DNA of 64,000 nt, from contig NZ_JAMLFX010000017.1 of the NCBI RefSeq assembly GCF_023634765.1, positions 1 through 64,000 on the forward strand, in the 5' to 3' direction. Within the stretch, counting starts at the first letter, position 1; every line of letters begins with the position of its first letter. The translations under genes were made by a program, and so were the position numbers. Below, piece after piece: positions 16,938-25,171 of the stretch. This stretch comes from Pseudomonas sp. AKS31 (GTDB taxonomy: Bacteria > Pseudomonadota > Gammaproteobacteria > Pseudomonadales > Pseudomonadaceae). The notes below the pieces were generated by a model. That model saw only the letters and a program-made list of their open reading frames with translations. It was not told the origin of the DNA and searched no databases.

Positions 16938-18227
16938 TTGCCGCGTTCTTCCGCTGTACGTTTCAGCCATTTCCTGCCATCACTGCTGTTGTTACTTGCG
17001 GGGTTGGCGGCTGCGTACGTCAAAGACCTCAGTGTGTTCTTCACTTCGCTGTTCAACGTGTTGCCGACGTTGGTGCTGTTGTTGGGCGGTGCGTATTGCG
17101 CGGTTTACCGACGTCAGCGCGAACTGTTTCTGATGCTCACGGTGTACATCGCCTACTTTCTGCTCGACACCCAGACCGACTATTACCGCGACAACGGCAA
17201 GGTCCGCGAAGACGCTGCGGTGGTGTTTCATCTCGTGTGTCTGCTGTTGCCGTTATTGTTCGGCCTGTTCGCCGCATGGCAGGAGCGCACCCACCTGTTT
17301 CAGGACATGGTCGCGCGGTTTGCTGTGTTGCTGGCCTTCGGCAGCGTGGCGTTGGGGCTTGAGCAAAGTTACCCCCAGGCATTGCTGATCTGGCTGTCGG
17401 AGATCCGCTGGCCGGCGCTGCACGGCGCGTGGATGAGTTTGATTCAGTTGTCCTATCCGGTGTTTATCTCGGCGTTCCTGCTCTTGGCCTGGCAGTACTG
17501 GCGCAACCCGCGCCCGCTGCACGCGGCGCAGCTGGTCGGCCTGCTCGGCGTGTTCTGGATGCTGCCGAAAACCTTCATTCTGCCGTTCACACTCAACATC
17601 ATGTGCAGCCAGGTGATGTTGATGATCGCCGCGGCGGTTGCGCACGAGGCTTATCAAATGGCCTTCCGCGATGAGCTCACTGGTCTGCCGGGCCGTCGCG
17701 CGCTCAATGAACGCATGCAGCGCTTGGGTCGCAACTATGTATTGGCGATGAGCGACGTCGATCACTTCAAGAAATTCAACGACACCCATGGTCACGATGT
17801 CGGTGACCAGGTGTTGCGTTTGGTCGCCAGCAAGCTGTCGAAAATCGGCGGCGGCGGTAGGGCATATCGCTATGGCGGTGAGGAATTCGCTTTGGTGTTT
17901 GCAGGCAAAACCCTTGAGGAGTGCATGCCGCACCTTGAGGTGATCCGCGAATCGATTGCTTCCTACAACATTCAACTGCGCAATCAGGAAAATCGCCCGC
18001 AGGATGACCAACAAGGTCGGCAGCGCCGCGCCGGCTCCGGTGCCTCCAGCGTTTCCGTCACGGTGAGCATTGGCGTTGCCGAACGAGTGGAGCAGCGCAA
18101 CCCGGAACAAGTGCTCAAGTCTGCCGACGAGGCGCTCTACGCCGCGAAAGGCGCGGGGCGTAACTGCGTGATGGCGTACGGACAAAACCGCCGTGGCGCG
18201 GTGCGCATGGACGCTGCCGCAGGTTGA
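16938..18227 (+). CDS. membrane-anchored diguanylate cyclase (GGDEF)
   Basis: A 429-residue protein. About six to seven hydrophobic segments fill residues 10-250 and a GGDEF domain fills about 255-425. The active-site signature is GGEEF at residues 313-317, so c-di-GMP synthesis is expected. The inhibitory RxxD site is replaced by RAYR, so product inhibition may be lost. An insertion rich in Q, R and G (near 355-375) interrupts the domain between NIQLRNQENR and VSVTVSIGVAE. The start is TTG, supported by GGAG eight bases upstream; no ATG in frame fits. It lies between two acyl-CoA dehydrogenase genes. Confidence 0.9.
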   Translation: MPRSSAVRFSHFLPSLLLLLAGLAAAYVKDLSVFFTSLFNVLPTLVLLLGGAYCAVYRRQRELFLMLTVYIAYFLLDTQTDYYRDNGKVREDAAVVFHLVCLLLPLLFGLFAAWQERTHLFQDMVARFAVLLAFGSVALGLEQSYPQALLIWLSEIRWPALHGAWMSLIQLSYPVFISAFLLLAWQYWRNPRPLHAAQLVGLLGVFWMLPKTFILPFTLNIMCSQVMLMIAAAVAHEAYQMAFRDELTGLPGRRALNERMQRLGRNYVLAMSDVDHFKKFNDTHGHDVGDQVLRLVASKLSKIGGGGRAYRYGGEEFALVFAGKTLEECMPHLEVIRESIASYNIQLRNQENRPQDDQQGRQRRAGSGASSVSVTVSIGVAERVEQRNPEQVLKSADEALYAAKGAGRNCVMAYGQNRRGAVRMDAAAG

Positions 18228-18317
18228 GTGATAACGGCGCATTCAGCGTCTGCACAATGATTGTGGGGTGTGGTGTCCGGCAGTAGGTTGAAGAAATCTG
18301 CTGACGGAGAAGCCACC

Positions 18318-20114
18318 ATGCCTGAGTACAAAGCTCCCCTGCGCGACATGCGCTTTCTGATCGACCACGTTTTCGACTTCCACAGCAACTACGCCGCCCT
18401 CGGCGCGCACGACGCCAGCCCGGACATGATCAACGCGATCCTCGAAGAGGGCGCGAAGTTCTGCGAGAACGTTCTGGCGCCACTCAATCGCAGCGGTGAC
18501 GAAGAGGGCTGCCATTTCGACAACGGTGTGGTGACAACGCCTACAGGCTTCAAGCAAGCCTTCGCACAATACGTCGAAGGCGGCTGGCACGGTCTGGCGG
18601 CAGATCCGACTTACGGCGGCCAAGGCCTGCCCAGTTCGCTGGGGCTGGTGATCAGCGAGATGGTTGGCTCGAGCAATACGTCCTGGGGCATGTACCCAGG
18701 CCTGACCCACGGCGCGATGTCGGCGATCCATGCCCATGGCAGCGCCGAGCAGAAAGACACCTACCTGAGCAAACTCACTGCCGGCCAATGGACCGGCACC
18801 ATGTGCCTGACCGAAGCCCATTGCGGCACTGACCTGGGGATCATCAAGACCCGCGCCGTGCCCCAGGCCGACGGCAGTTATGCGGTCACCGGCAGCAAGA
18901 TTTTCATTTCTGCCGGCGAGCACGACATGAGCGACAACATCATCCATCTGGTGCTGGCCAAACTGCCGGATGCGCCGGCCGGGACCAAAGGCATTTCGCT
19001 GTTTATCGTGCCGAAGTTCCTGCCGGACGCTGCCGGTGAGGCGGGCGTGCGCAACGATGTGTCCTGCGGTTCGATCGAACACAAAATGGGCATCAAGGCC
19101 TCGGCCACCTGCGTGCTCAATTTCGACGGTGCCAAGGGCTACCTGATCGGCGAGCCGAACAAGGGCCTCAACTGCATGTTCACCATGATGAACCACGCAC
19201 GCCTCGGCACCGGCATGCAGGGTTTGTGTCTGGGCGAAGCGAGCTTCCAGGGCGCGATCAAATACGCCAACGACCGCCTGCAGATGCGCGCGCTGACCGG
19301 CGCCAAAGCCCCGGATAAACCTGCCGATCCGATCATCGTCCACCCGGACGTGCGGCGCATGCTGCTGACCATGAAGGCCTTCAACGAGGGCAACCGTGCG
19401 CTGACCTATTTCACCGCACAATTGCTCGATGTCGCGCATCTGAGCAGCGATGCCGAGGCGCGTCAGGAGGCCGACGACCTGTTGGCGTTCCTCACGCCGA
19501 TCTGCAAGGCGTTCATGACCGACACCGGCCTGGAAGTGACCAACCACGGCATGCAGGTGTTCGGTGGCCACGGCTTCATTCGTGAATGGGGCATGGAGCA
19601 ACTGGTTCGCGATTGCCGGATTGCGCCGATCTACGAAGGCACCAACGGCATTCAGGCGCTGGACCTGTTAGGTCGCAAGGTTCTCGGCAGTCAGGGCAAG
19701 TTGTTGCGCGGCTTCACCAAAATCGTCCATAAGTTCTGCGCGGCCAACGCCGAACACCCGCAACTGGGCAGTTTCGTTGCGCAGCTCAACGAGCTCAATC
19801 AGCAGTGGGGCGACCTGACCATGAAGGTCGGCATGGCGGCGATGAAAAACCCGGATGAAGTGGGCGCGGCATCGGTGGATTATCTGATGTACAGCGGTTA
19901 CATCATCCTTGGCTATCTCTGGCTGCGCATGGCACTGGTGGCGCAGACGCAACTGGAGGCGGGCGAGGGTGAGGCGGATTACCTGCGGGGTAAATTGGCG
20001 ACGTGCGAATTTTACTTCAAGCGCCTGTTGCCGCGTACGGCAGCGCATCGGGCGGCGATTGAGGCAGGTAGTGATTGCCTGATGAGACTGCCTGCCGAAA
20101 TGTTTGCGCTTTAA
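18318..20114 (+). CDS. acyl-CoA dehydrogenase, 600-residue type (second paralog)
   Basis: A 598-residue close paralog of the first acyl-CoA dehydrogenase, starting MPEYKAPLRDMRFLIDHVF after GGAG. It shares MCLTEAHCGTDLG, the flavin contacts, and the catalytic Glu near residue 440 in YEGTNGIQALDLLGRKV. Together with the genes on either side it corresponds to the P. aeruginosa PA0506-PA0508 series. The chain-length preference cannot be read from sequence. It begins 90 bases after the cyclase stop with no terminator between, so the two may be co-transcribed. Confidence 0.94.
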   Translation: MPEYKAPLRDMRFLIDHVFDFHSNYAALGAHDASPDMINAILEEGAKFCENVLAPLNRSGDEEGCHFDNGVVTTPTGFKQAFAQYVEGGWHGLAADPTYGGQGLPSSLGLVISEMVGSSNTSWGMYPGLTHGAMSAIHAHGSAEQKDTYLSKLTAGQWTGTMCLTEAHCGTDLGIIKTRAVPQADGSYAVTGSKIFISAGEHDMSDNIIHLVLAKLPDAPAGTKGISLFIVPKFLPDAAGEAGVRNDVSCGSIEHKMGIKASATCVLNFDGAKGYLIGEPNKGLNCMFTMMNHARLGTGMQGLCLGEASFQGAIKYANDRLQMRALTGAKAPDKPADPIIVHPDVRRMLLTMKAFNEGNRALTYFTAQLLDVAHLSSDAEARQEADDLLAFLTPICKAFMTDTGLEVTNHGMQVFGGHGFIREWGMEQLVRDCRIAPIYEGTNGIQALDLLGRKVLGSQGKLLRGFTKIVHKFCAANAEHPQLGSFVAQLNELNQQWGDLTMKVGMAAMKNPDEVGAASVDYLMYSGYIILGYLWLRMALVAQTQLEAGEGEADYLRGKLATCEFYFKRLLPRTAAHRAAIEAGSDCLMRLPAEMFAL

Positions 20115-20118
20115 GGAA

Positions 20119-20200
20119 GATCAAAAGATCGCAGCCTGCGACAGCTCCTGCACGGGATCGAGTTTTACCTGTAGGCGCTGGCGAAGGCTGCGATCTTTTT
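20119..20200. repeat. REP doublet, family B, diverged
   Basis: Inverted arms AAAGATCGCAGCCTGCGACAG and GGCGCTGGCGAAGGCTGCGA, with GATCTTTTT at the end, are more diverged than in the other doublets. It separates the second and third acyl-CoA dehydrogenases and its T-run may give some termination. Confidence 0.75.
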
Positions 20201-20327
20201 CTGGTGACTAAAAATAACAAATCGGTCACCGGTTGACCCTATGTGTCGCAAAAGTTGTTGAGGTACACTCAGGCTCAACGAAAACATCATTCCACGAATC
20301 ACCTGTTTAGATCTTGCGAGGTTTGCC

Positions 20328-22106
20328 ATGGCTGACTACAAAGCGCCGCTGCGCGATATGCGCTTCGTCCTCAATGAAGTGTTCGAGGTCGCCAAACTCT
20401 GGGCTGAACTGCCAGCACTGGCCGAGACTGTCGACGCCGAAACCGTTGAAGCCATTCTCGAAGAGGCCGGCAAGGTCACCAGCAAAAGCATCGCGCCACT
20501 GAGCCGTGCCGCTGACGAGGAAGGCTGCCACTGGGCAGACGGTGCCGTGACTACCCCGGCCGGTTTCCCACAGGCTTATCAGACTTACGCTGAAGGCGGT
20601 TGGGTCGGTGTCGGCGGTGATCCGGCCTACGGCGGCATGGGCATGCCCAAAGCCGTATCGGCGCAGGTTGAAGAAATGGTCAACTCCGCCAGCCTGTCCT
20701 TCGGTCTGTACCCGATGCTGACCGCCGGCGCCTGCCTGTCGATCAACGCTCACGCCAGCGAAGAGCTGAAAGCTGCGTACCTGCCGAACATGTACGCCGG
20801 TGTCTGGGCAGGCTCCATGTGCCTGACCGAGCCGCACGCCGGTACTGACCTGGGGATTATCCGTACCAAGGCCGAGCCTCAGGCCGACGGTTCCTACAAG
20901 GTAAGCGGCACCAAGATCTTCATCACCGGTGGCGAGCACGACCTGACCGAAAACATCATTCACCTGGTATTGGCCAAACTGCCGGACGCCCCAGCAGGCC
21001 CGAAAGGCATTTCGCTGTTCCTGGTGCCAAAGTTCATGGTCAATGCCGACGGCACCCTGGGCGCGCGCAACCCGGCGAACTGCGGTTCGATCGAACACAA
21101 AATGGGCATCCAGGCGTCCGCGACCTGCGTGATGAACTTCGACGAAGCCGTGGGTTATCTGGTCGGCGAGCCGAACAAAGGCCTGGCCGCGATGTTTACC
21201 ATGATGAACTACGAGCGTTTGGGCGTGGGCATCCAAGGTCTGGCCACCGGCGAGCGCTCCTACCAGAACGCCATCGAGTACGCCCGTGACCGTCTGCAAA
21301 GCCGTTCGCCAACCGGCGCACAGAACAAAGACAAAGCCGCTGACCCGATCATCGTCCACCCGGACGTACGGCGCATGCTGTTGACCATGAAAGCCTCGAA
21401 CGAGGGCGGCCGTGCGTTCTCCACCTACGTGGCGATGCAACTCGACACCGCCAAGTTCAGCGAAGACGCCACCACCCGCAAGCGTGCGGAAGACCTGGTC
21501 GCGTTGCTGACACCTGTGGCCAAAGCGTTCCTCACCGACCTGGGTCTGGAAACCACCGTACACGGCCAGCAAATTTTCGGCGGCCATGGCTACATCCGCG
21601 AGTGGGGCCAGGAGCAACTGGTGCGTGACGTGCGCATCACCCAGATCTACGAAGGCACCAACGGCATTCAGGCGCTGGATCTGGTCGGTCGCAAGATCGT
21701 CGGCAGCGGTGGCGCGTTCTACAAGCTGTTTGCCGACGAGATCCGCCATTTCACCGCGACGGCCAGCGCCGATCTGGGTGAATTCACCAAGCCGCTGAAC
21801 GCCGCCGTCGACACCCTCGATGAGCTGACCTCATGGTTGCTGGACCGGGCGAAAACCAATCCGAACGAAATCGGCGCGGCGTCGGTCGAATATTTGCAAG
21901 CATTCGGATACACGGCGTATGCCTACATGTGGGCATTGATGGCCAGAGCTTCGCTGGGCAAAGAAGCGCAAGACGATTTCTATGCCAGCAAGCTGGGCAC
22001 CGCGCGCTTCTACTTCGCCCGTTTGCTGCCGCGTATTCACTCGTTGAGTGCGTCGGTGAAGGCCGGTAGCGAGTCGCTGTTCCTGCTGGATGCGGCGCAG
22101 TTCTGA
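20328..22106 (+). CDS. acyl-CoA dehydrogenase, 600-residue type (third paralog)
   Basis: A 592-residue paralog with the same fold and length class. It is less like the other two in its N-terminal half (FGLYPMLTAGACLSINAHAS) and C-terminus. MCLTEPHAGTDLG is present and the catalytic Glu is residue 442 in YEGTNGIQALDLVGRKI. Its position next to the RsmY locus is consistent with PA0508 synteny. It has its own 200-base upstream region with a REP pair, so it is probably expressed separately. I could not assign its promoter. Confidence 0.94.
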   Translation: MADYKAPLRDMRFVLNEVFEVAKLWAELPALAETVDAETVEAILEEAGKVTSKSIAPLSRAADEEGCHWADGAVTTPAGFPQAYQTYAEGGWVGVGGDPAYGGMGMPKAVSAQVEEMVNSASLSFGLYPMLTAGACLSINAHASEELKAAYLPNMYAGVWAGSMCLTEPHAGTDLGIIRTKAEPQADGSYKVSGTKIFITGGEHDLTENIIHLVLAKLPDAPAGPKGISLFLVPKFMVNADGTLGARNPANCGSIEHKMGIQASATCVMNFDEAVGYLVGEPNKGLAAMFTMMNYERLGVGIQGLATGERSYQNAIEYARDRLQSRSPTGAQNKDKAADPIIVHPDVRRMLLTMKASNEGGRAFSTYVAMQLDTAKFSEDATTRKRAEDLVALLTPVAKAFLTDLGLETTVHGQQIFGGHGYIREWGQEQLVRDVRITQIYEGTNGIQALDLVGRKIVGSGGAFYKLFADEIRHFTATASADLGEFTKPLNAAVDTLDELTSWLLDRAKTNPNEIGAASVEYLQAFGYTAYAYMWALMARASLGKEAQDDFYASKLGTARFYFARLLPRIHSLSASVKAGSESLFLLDAAQF

Positions 22107-22119
22107 TGCGATGACGTCA

Positions 22120-22137
22120 TGTAAGCATTCTCTTACG
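22120..22137 (+). promoter_or_regulatory. GacA upstream activating sequence of rsmY
   Basis: TGTAAGCATTCTCTTACG matches the GacA box TGTAAG-N6-CTTACA in all but the last base. It is centred about 66 bases before the predicted RNA start, the usual distance for Gac-controlled small RNAs. Confidence 0.9.
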
Positions 22138-22194
22138 TGACGTGCTGCTGTTCTCCCATAGGCGTAGATTGGATCCACAGCTAATCTACATTTC

Positions 22195-22316
22195 ATGGAC
22201 GTCGCGCAGGAAGCGCAAAGCAACAACACGGACACGTAGGATTCTGCCAGGGTGGCGGAGTGAAATGGATGTCAGGGAAACAGTCTGCAAAGCCCCGCTT
22301 CGGCGGGGTTTTCTTT
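22195..22316 (+). ncRNA. rsmY: RsmY small regulatory RNA
   Basis: An RNA of about 122 nucleotides that sequesters the translational repressors RsmA/RsmE and so relieves repression of secondary-metabolism genes. Seven GGA motifs lie at about 22197, 22209, 22230, 22239, 22257, 22267 and 22276, several in predicted loops such as GCGCAGGAAGCGC. The end is a strong terminator (GCCCCGC TTCG GCGGGG then T-rich, 22291-22316). A -10-like TAATCT lies at 22182-22187 and the GacA box further upstream. The segment CGGACACGTAGGATTC matches my memory of RsmY rather than RsmZ. The exact 5-prime end is inferred. Confidence 0.9.
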
Positions 22317-22333
22317 TGCCTGAAGAAAAGTGT

Positions 22334-23248
22334 TCAGGCCAGTGGATCCAGCGCCGGTCTCACCTCACGCTCCATCACTTCTTCGAGCAGCGTCCGCAGT
22401 AACGCCAAAGACGCCTGCTGGCGTTGCACATCACGACACACAAGACCCACCTTCAGCGGCACCCGTGGTTCGCTCAGCGGTTTCCACAGCAGATCCTGAT
22501 CGTCGTACTCCTTTTGCGAACGCCCCGGTAGCACCGTCGCCAGTTTGGTATGCGGCAGGCTGTCGAGAATCCCCACCATATTGTTCAACTCGGCCTGCAC
22601 CTGCGGACGTCGTCCGAGGTTTGTCAGTTGCGCCTGCCAGATCTGGCGGATCTGAAACTCCTCGCCCAGCAGTAACATCGGCAGCTCGGCAGCCTGGCGC
22701 ATCGAGACTTTCTTGAATTCACGCAGCGGATGATCCGCCGGGATGACCAGCGTCAGCTCGTCTTCGTAGAGCATCACGCCGTGCAGGCCGGGTTGGCGCG
22801 GCGGCAGGTAACTGATGCCAATGTCCAAAGAACCATTGAGCAGCCGCCGTTCGATCTCAAGTCCGGTCAATTCATAGATCTGCACCACCAGATGTGGCTG
22901 TGCCTTGCGCACCCGCTCAAGCATTTGCGGCACCAGACTGGTGTGAACCGTTTGCAGCACGCCGATCGCCAGCGTGCGCAAGGCCTGGCCCTTGAAGTTG
23001 CCCAACGCCTCACGCGCCCGCTGCAATCCGTCGAGCAGCGGCAGGGCGTGGTTGTACAAGGTGTGCGCGGCGAGGGTCGGCAGCAGGCGCTTGCTGCTGC
23101 GTTCGAACAGGGTGACATCGAGGTTCTGCTCGAGTTGGCGGATCTGCTGCGACAGTGCCGGTTGCGAGATCGACAGCCGTTCAGCGGCGCGCCCGACATG
23201 GCCTTCTTCGTAGACCGCGACGAAATAACGCAGTTGTTTGAAATCCAT
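22334..23248 (-). CDS. LysR-type transcriptional regulator
   Basis: A 304-residue regulator. The N-terminal winged helix-turn-helix (residues 1-60) reads FKQLRYFVAVYEEGHVGRAA then LSISQPALSQQIRQLE. A type-2 periplasmic-binding fold (about 90-290) forms the effector domain. The opening resembles the BenM/CatR group, but the effector is unknown. It is divergent from the class-III aminotransferase gene, which is its likeliest target. A perfect LysR-type palindrome covers its own start codon, suggesting autoregulation. Its 3-prime end converges on the rsmY terminator. Confidence 0.92.
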   Translation of the reverse strand: MDFKQLRYFVAVYEEGHVGRAAERLSISQPALSQQIRQLEQNLDVTLFERSSKRLLPTLAAHTLYNHALPLLDGLQRAREALGNFKGQALRTLAIGVLQTVHTSLVPQMLERVRKAQPHLVVQIYELTGLEIERRLLNGSLDIGISYLPPRQPGLHGVMLYEDELTLVIPADHPLREFKKVSMRQAAELPMLLLGEEFQIRQIWQAQLTNLGRRPQVQAELNNMVGILDSLPHTKLATVLPGRSQKEYDDQDLLWKPLSEPRVPLKVGLVCRDVQRQQASLALLRTLLEEVMEREVRPALDPLA

Positions 23249-23261
23249 AAGTAACGCTTAT
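23247..23261. promoter_or_regulatory. LysR-type operator (T-N11-A) over the regulator start codon
   Basis: ATAAGTAACGCTTAT is a perfect palindrome of five-base arms with the T-N11-A pattern. It includes the ATG of the lysR gene on the minus strand and lies about 160 bases before the aminotransferase start. Confidence 0.5.
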
Positions 23262-23417
23262 CGAAAATGCTGGGAAATCGAAATGGCCCGCAAGCCTCCA
23301 TCAGCCTAGTCTAACCGCATTCACAAGGCTTACAGGGCCAGAAAGCGCGATGAATAGCGTTCGCTTCGACAGTGTTTGCATAGGCAGTTCAAAACACCTT
23401 CAACGAGGTGTTTTTCA

Positions 23418-24701
23418 ATGAATCTGTTCAGTCTGCGGCGTCAGGCGCCGAGTCTTGATGACCTCGCCTTTGAGGTTGATCCTTCTGATATCAACGAAAA
23501 TCTGGGCACCGAACGCCTGATGCCCAGCGTCGAACGGCCGCAACAGGTGTTCGTGCGTGGTCAGGGCTCCTGGTTGTGGGACAGCAATGACCGCGCGTAC
23601 CTCGACTTTTCCCAGGCCGGTGGCGCCAACAGCCTTGGGCACAGCCCTTCGGCATTGGTCAAAGTCATCAGCAGTCAGGCACAGGCACTGATCAATCCCG
23701 GTTTCAATCTGCACAATCGCGGCATGCTCAGCCTCGCCGAACGTCTGTGTGCCAGCACCTCCAGCGATCAGGCCTATCTGCTTAACAGCGGCAGCGAAGC
23801 CTGTGAGGCGGCGATCAAACTGGCGCGCAAATGGGGCCAAATGCATCGTGGCGGCGCTTCGCGCATCATTGTGGCGAAGCAGGGTTGCCATGGCCGCAGT
23901 CTGGCGACGATTTCCGCGTCGGACAGTTGCAATCTGCACAACCGTTTCGCGCCGTTGCTGCCGGGTTTCGATCTGGTGCCGTTCAATGACTTGCCGGCGC
24001 TCCACGCGACGGTCGATGCGCAAACCGTGGCGATCATGCTTGAGCCGATCCAGAGCGACGCCGGGGTGGTGCCGGCGACCGAGCATTACCTCAAAGGTGT
24101 TGAGCGGTTGTGCCGTGAATTGGGCATTTTGCTGATTCTGGACGAAGTACAAACCGGCATCGGCCGTTGTGGCACTTTGCTTGCCGAACAGTCCTACGGC
24201 GTACGCGCCGATATCGTTGTGCTCGGCAAAGGCCTCGGCGGCGGCGTGCCCTTGGCGGCGCTGCTGGCGCGGGGCAAGGCGTGTTGTTTCGACGCGGGTG
24301 AACTGGGCGGCACGCATCACGGCAATGCGCTGATGACAGCGGCTGGCCTGGTGGTGCTCGACAGCGTGTACGACCGCAGCTTCCTGCAGCAGGTCAACGA
24401 TAATGGCCAGCATCTGCGCGAAGGCCTGGCACGATTGGCGCACCGCTACGACCACGGCGAACTGCGCGGCCAAGGCCTGTTCTACGGACTGACCCTGTCG
24501 GACGATTCCGCCGAGGCCGTGGTCCACGCCGCCCTGCACGAAGGCCTGCTGCTCAACGCCCCGCAAGCCAACTGTCTGCGCTTCACCCCGGCGCTGACCG
24601 TCAGCAAAACCAATATCGACGAAATGCTCCTGCGCCTGGGCCGCGCATTCTCGCGAGTGCGCACCGCGCAACTGCAATGCCGCAAAGGGATTGCCGTCTG
24701 A
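23418..24701 (+). CDS. class-III PLP aminotransferase
   Basis: A 427-residue aminotransferase of the acetylornithine/4-aminobutyrate class. LLNSGSEACEAAIKLARKWG binds the cofactor phosphate, LILDEVQTGIGR carries the PLP Asp, and the Schiff-base Lys is residue 271 in VLGKGLGGGVPLAALLARG. The substrate cannot be told; the P. aeruginosa counterpart is, as I recall, PA0530. The start at MNLFSLRRQAPS is preferred because residues upstream look non-coding. It is divergent from the LysR regulator and ended by a strong terminator. Confidence 0.92.
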   Translation: MNLFSLRRQAPSLDDLAFEVDPSDINENLGTERLMPSVERPQQVFVRGQGSWLWDSNDRAYLDFSQAGGANSLGHSPSALVKVISSQAQALINPGFNLHNRGMLSLAERLCASTSSDQAYLLNSGSEACEAAIKLARKWGQMHRGGASRIIVAKQGCHGRSLATISASDSCNLHNRFAPLLPGFDLVPFNDLPALHATVDAQTVAIMLEPIQSDAGVVPATEHYLKGVERLCRELGILLILDEVQTGIGRCGTLLAEQSYGVRADIVVLGKGLGGGVPLAALLARGKACCFDAGELGGTHHGNALMTAAGLVVLDSVYDRSFLQQVNDNGQHLREGLARLAHRYDHGELRGQGLFYGLTLSDDSAEAVVHAALHEGLLLNAPQANCLRFTPALTVSKTNIDEMLLRLGRAFSRVRTAQLQCRKGIAV

Positions 24702-24748
24702 GCTGAAGTTTCCTACCCGTTTTCCAGAACCGTCTCGCGGTATAACGC

Positions 24749-24788
24749 ACGCCCTACGCCTGATTTTTTTGGCGTAGGGCGTTTTTTT
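24749..24788 (+). terminator. intrinsic terminator of the aminotransferase
   Basis: ACGCCCTACGCC and GGCGTAGGGCGT form a perfect 12-base stem with a T-rich loop and a following run of seven T. Confidence 0.92.
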
Positions 24789-24895
24789 GTGAGGTGGTGG
24801 CGATCAAATGGCAGTTGCACTGAACCCTGACGAACGGTGCGGGTCGATTAGCTTGTATGGCTCATGTGAGCCAACCCCCATTCAGGAGCTGACCT

Positions 24896-25054
24896 ATGGA
24901 CTTCATTCGCATCATCATCGCCATTCTGTTGCCGCCGCTGGGTGTGTTTCTGCAGGTCGGGTTTGGCGGGGCGTTCTGGTTGAACATTCTGCTGACGCTG
25001 TGCGGGTACATTCCGGGGATCGTGCATGCGGTGTATATCATTGCCAAGCGCTGA
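24896..25054 (+). CDS. Pmp3/YqaE-family membrane peptide
   Basis: A 52-residue protein made of two hydrophobic helices joined by a glycine-containing turn, starting MDFIRIIIAILLPPLGVFLQ and ending in a helix with CGYIPGIVHAVYIIAKR. These are the signatures of the Pmp3/YqaE (UPF0057) family, small plasma-membrane proteins linked to salt and membrane-potential stress in yeast and plants. AGGAG seven bases upstream supports the start. It stands alone after a terminator; a REP pair follows. Confidence 0.93.
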   Translation: MDFIRIIIAILLPPLGVFLQVGFGGAFWLNILLTLCGYIPGIVHAVYIIAKR

Positions 25055-25078
25055 GTGTGGCTGTGCTCTATAAATAGC

Positions 25079-25156
25079 CTTCGCGAGCAGGCTCGCTCCC
25101 ACATTTGATCGTGTTATCAACACAAAAAACCTGTGGGAGCTAGCCTGCTAGCGAAT
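25079..25156. repeat. REP doublet, family A, one arm with compensatory changes
   Basis: A reverse copy of the usual core (25079-25104) faces a forward copy (25131-25156) reading GGGAGCTAGCCTGCTAGCG. Compared with the consensus, both sides of its stem changed together (CGAGC/GCTCG to CTAGC/GCTAG). Confidence 0.85.
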
Positions 25157-25171
25157 CGGGCGCCGCAGATT

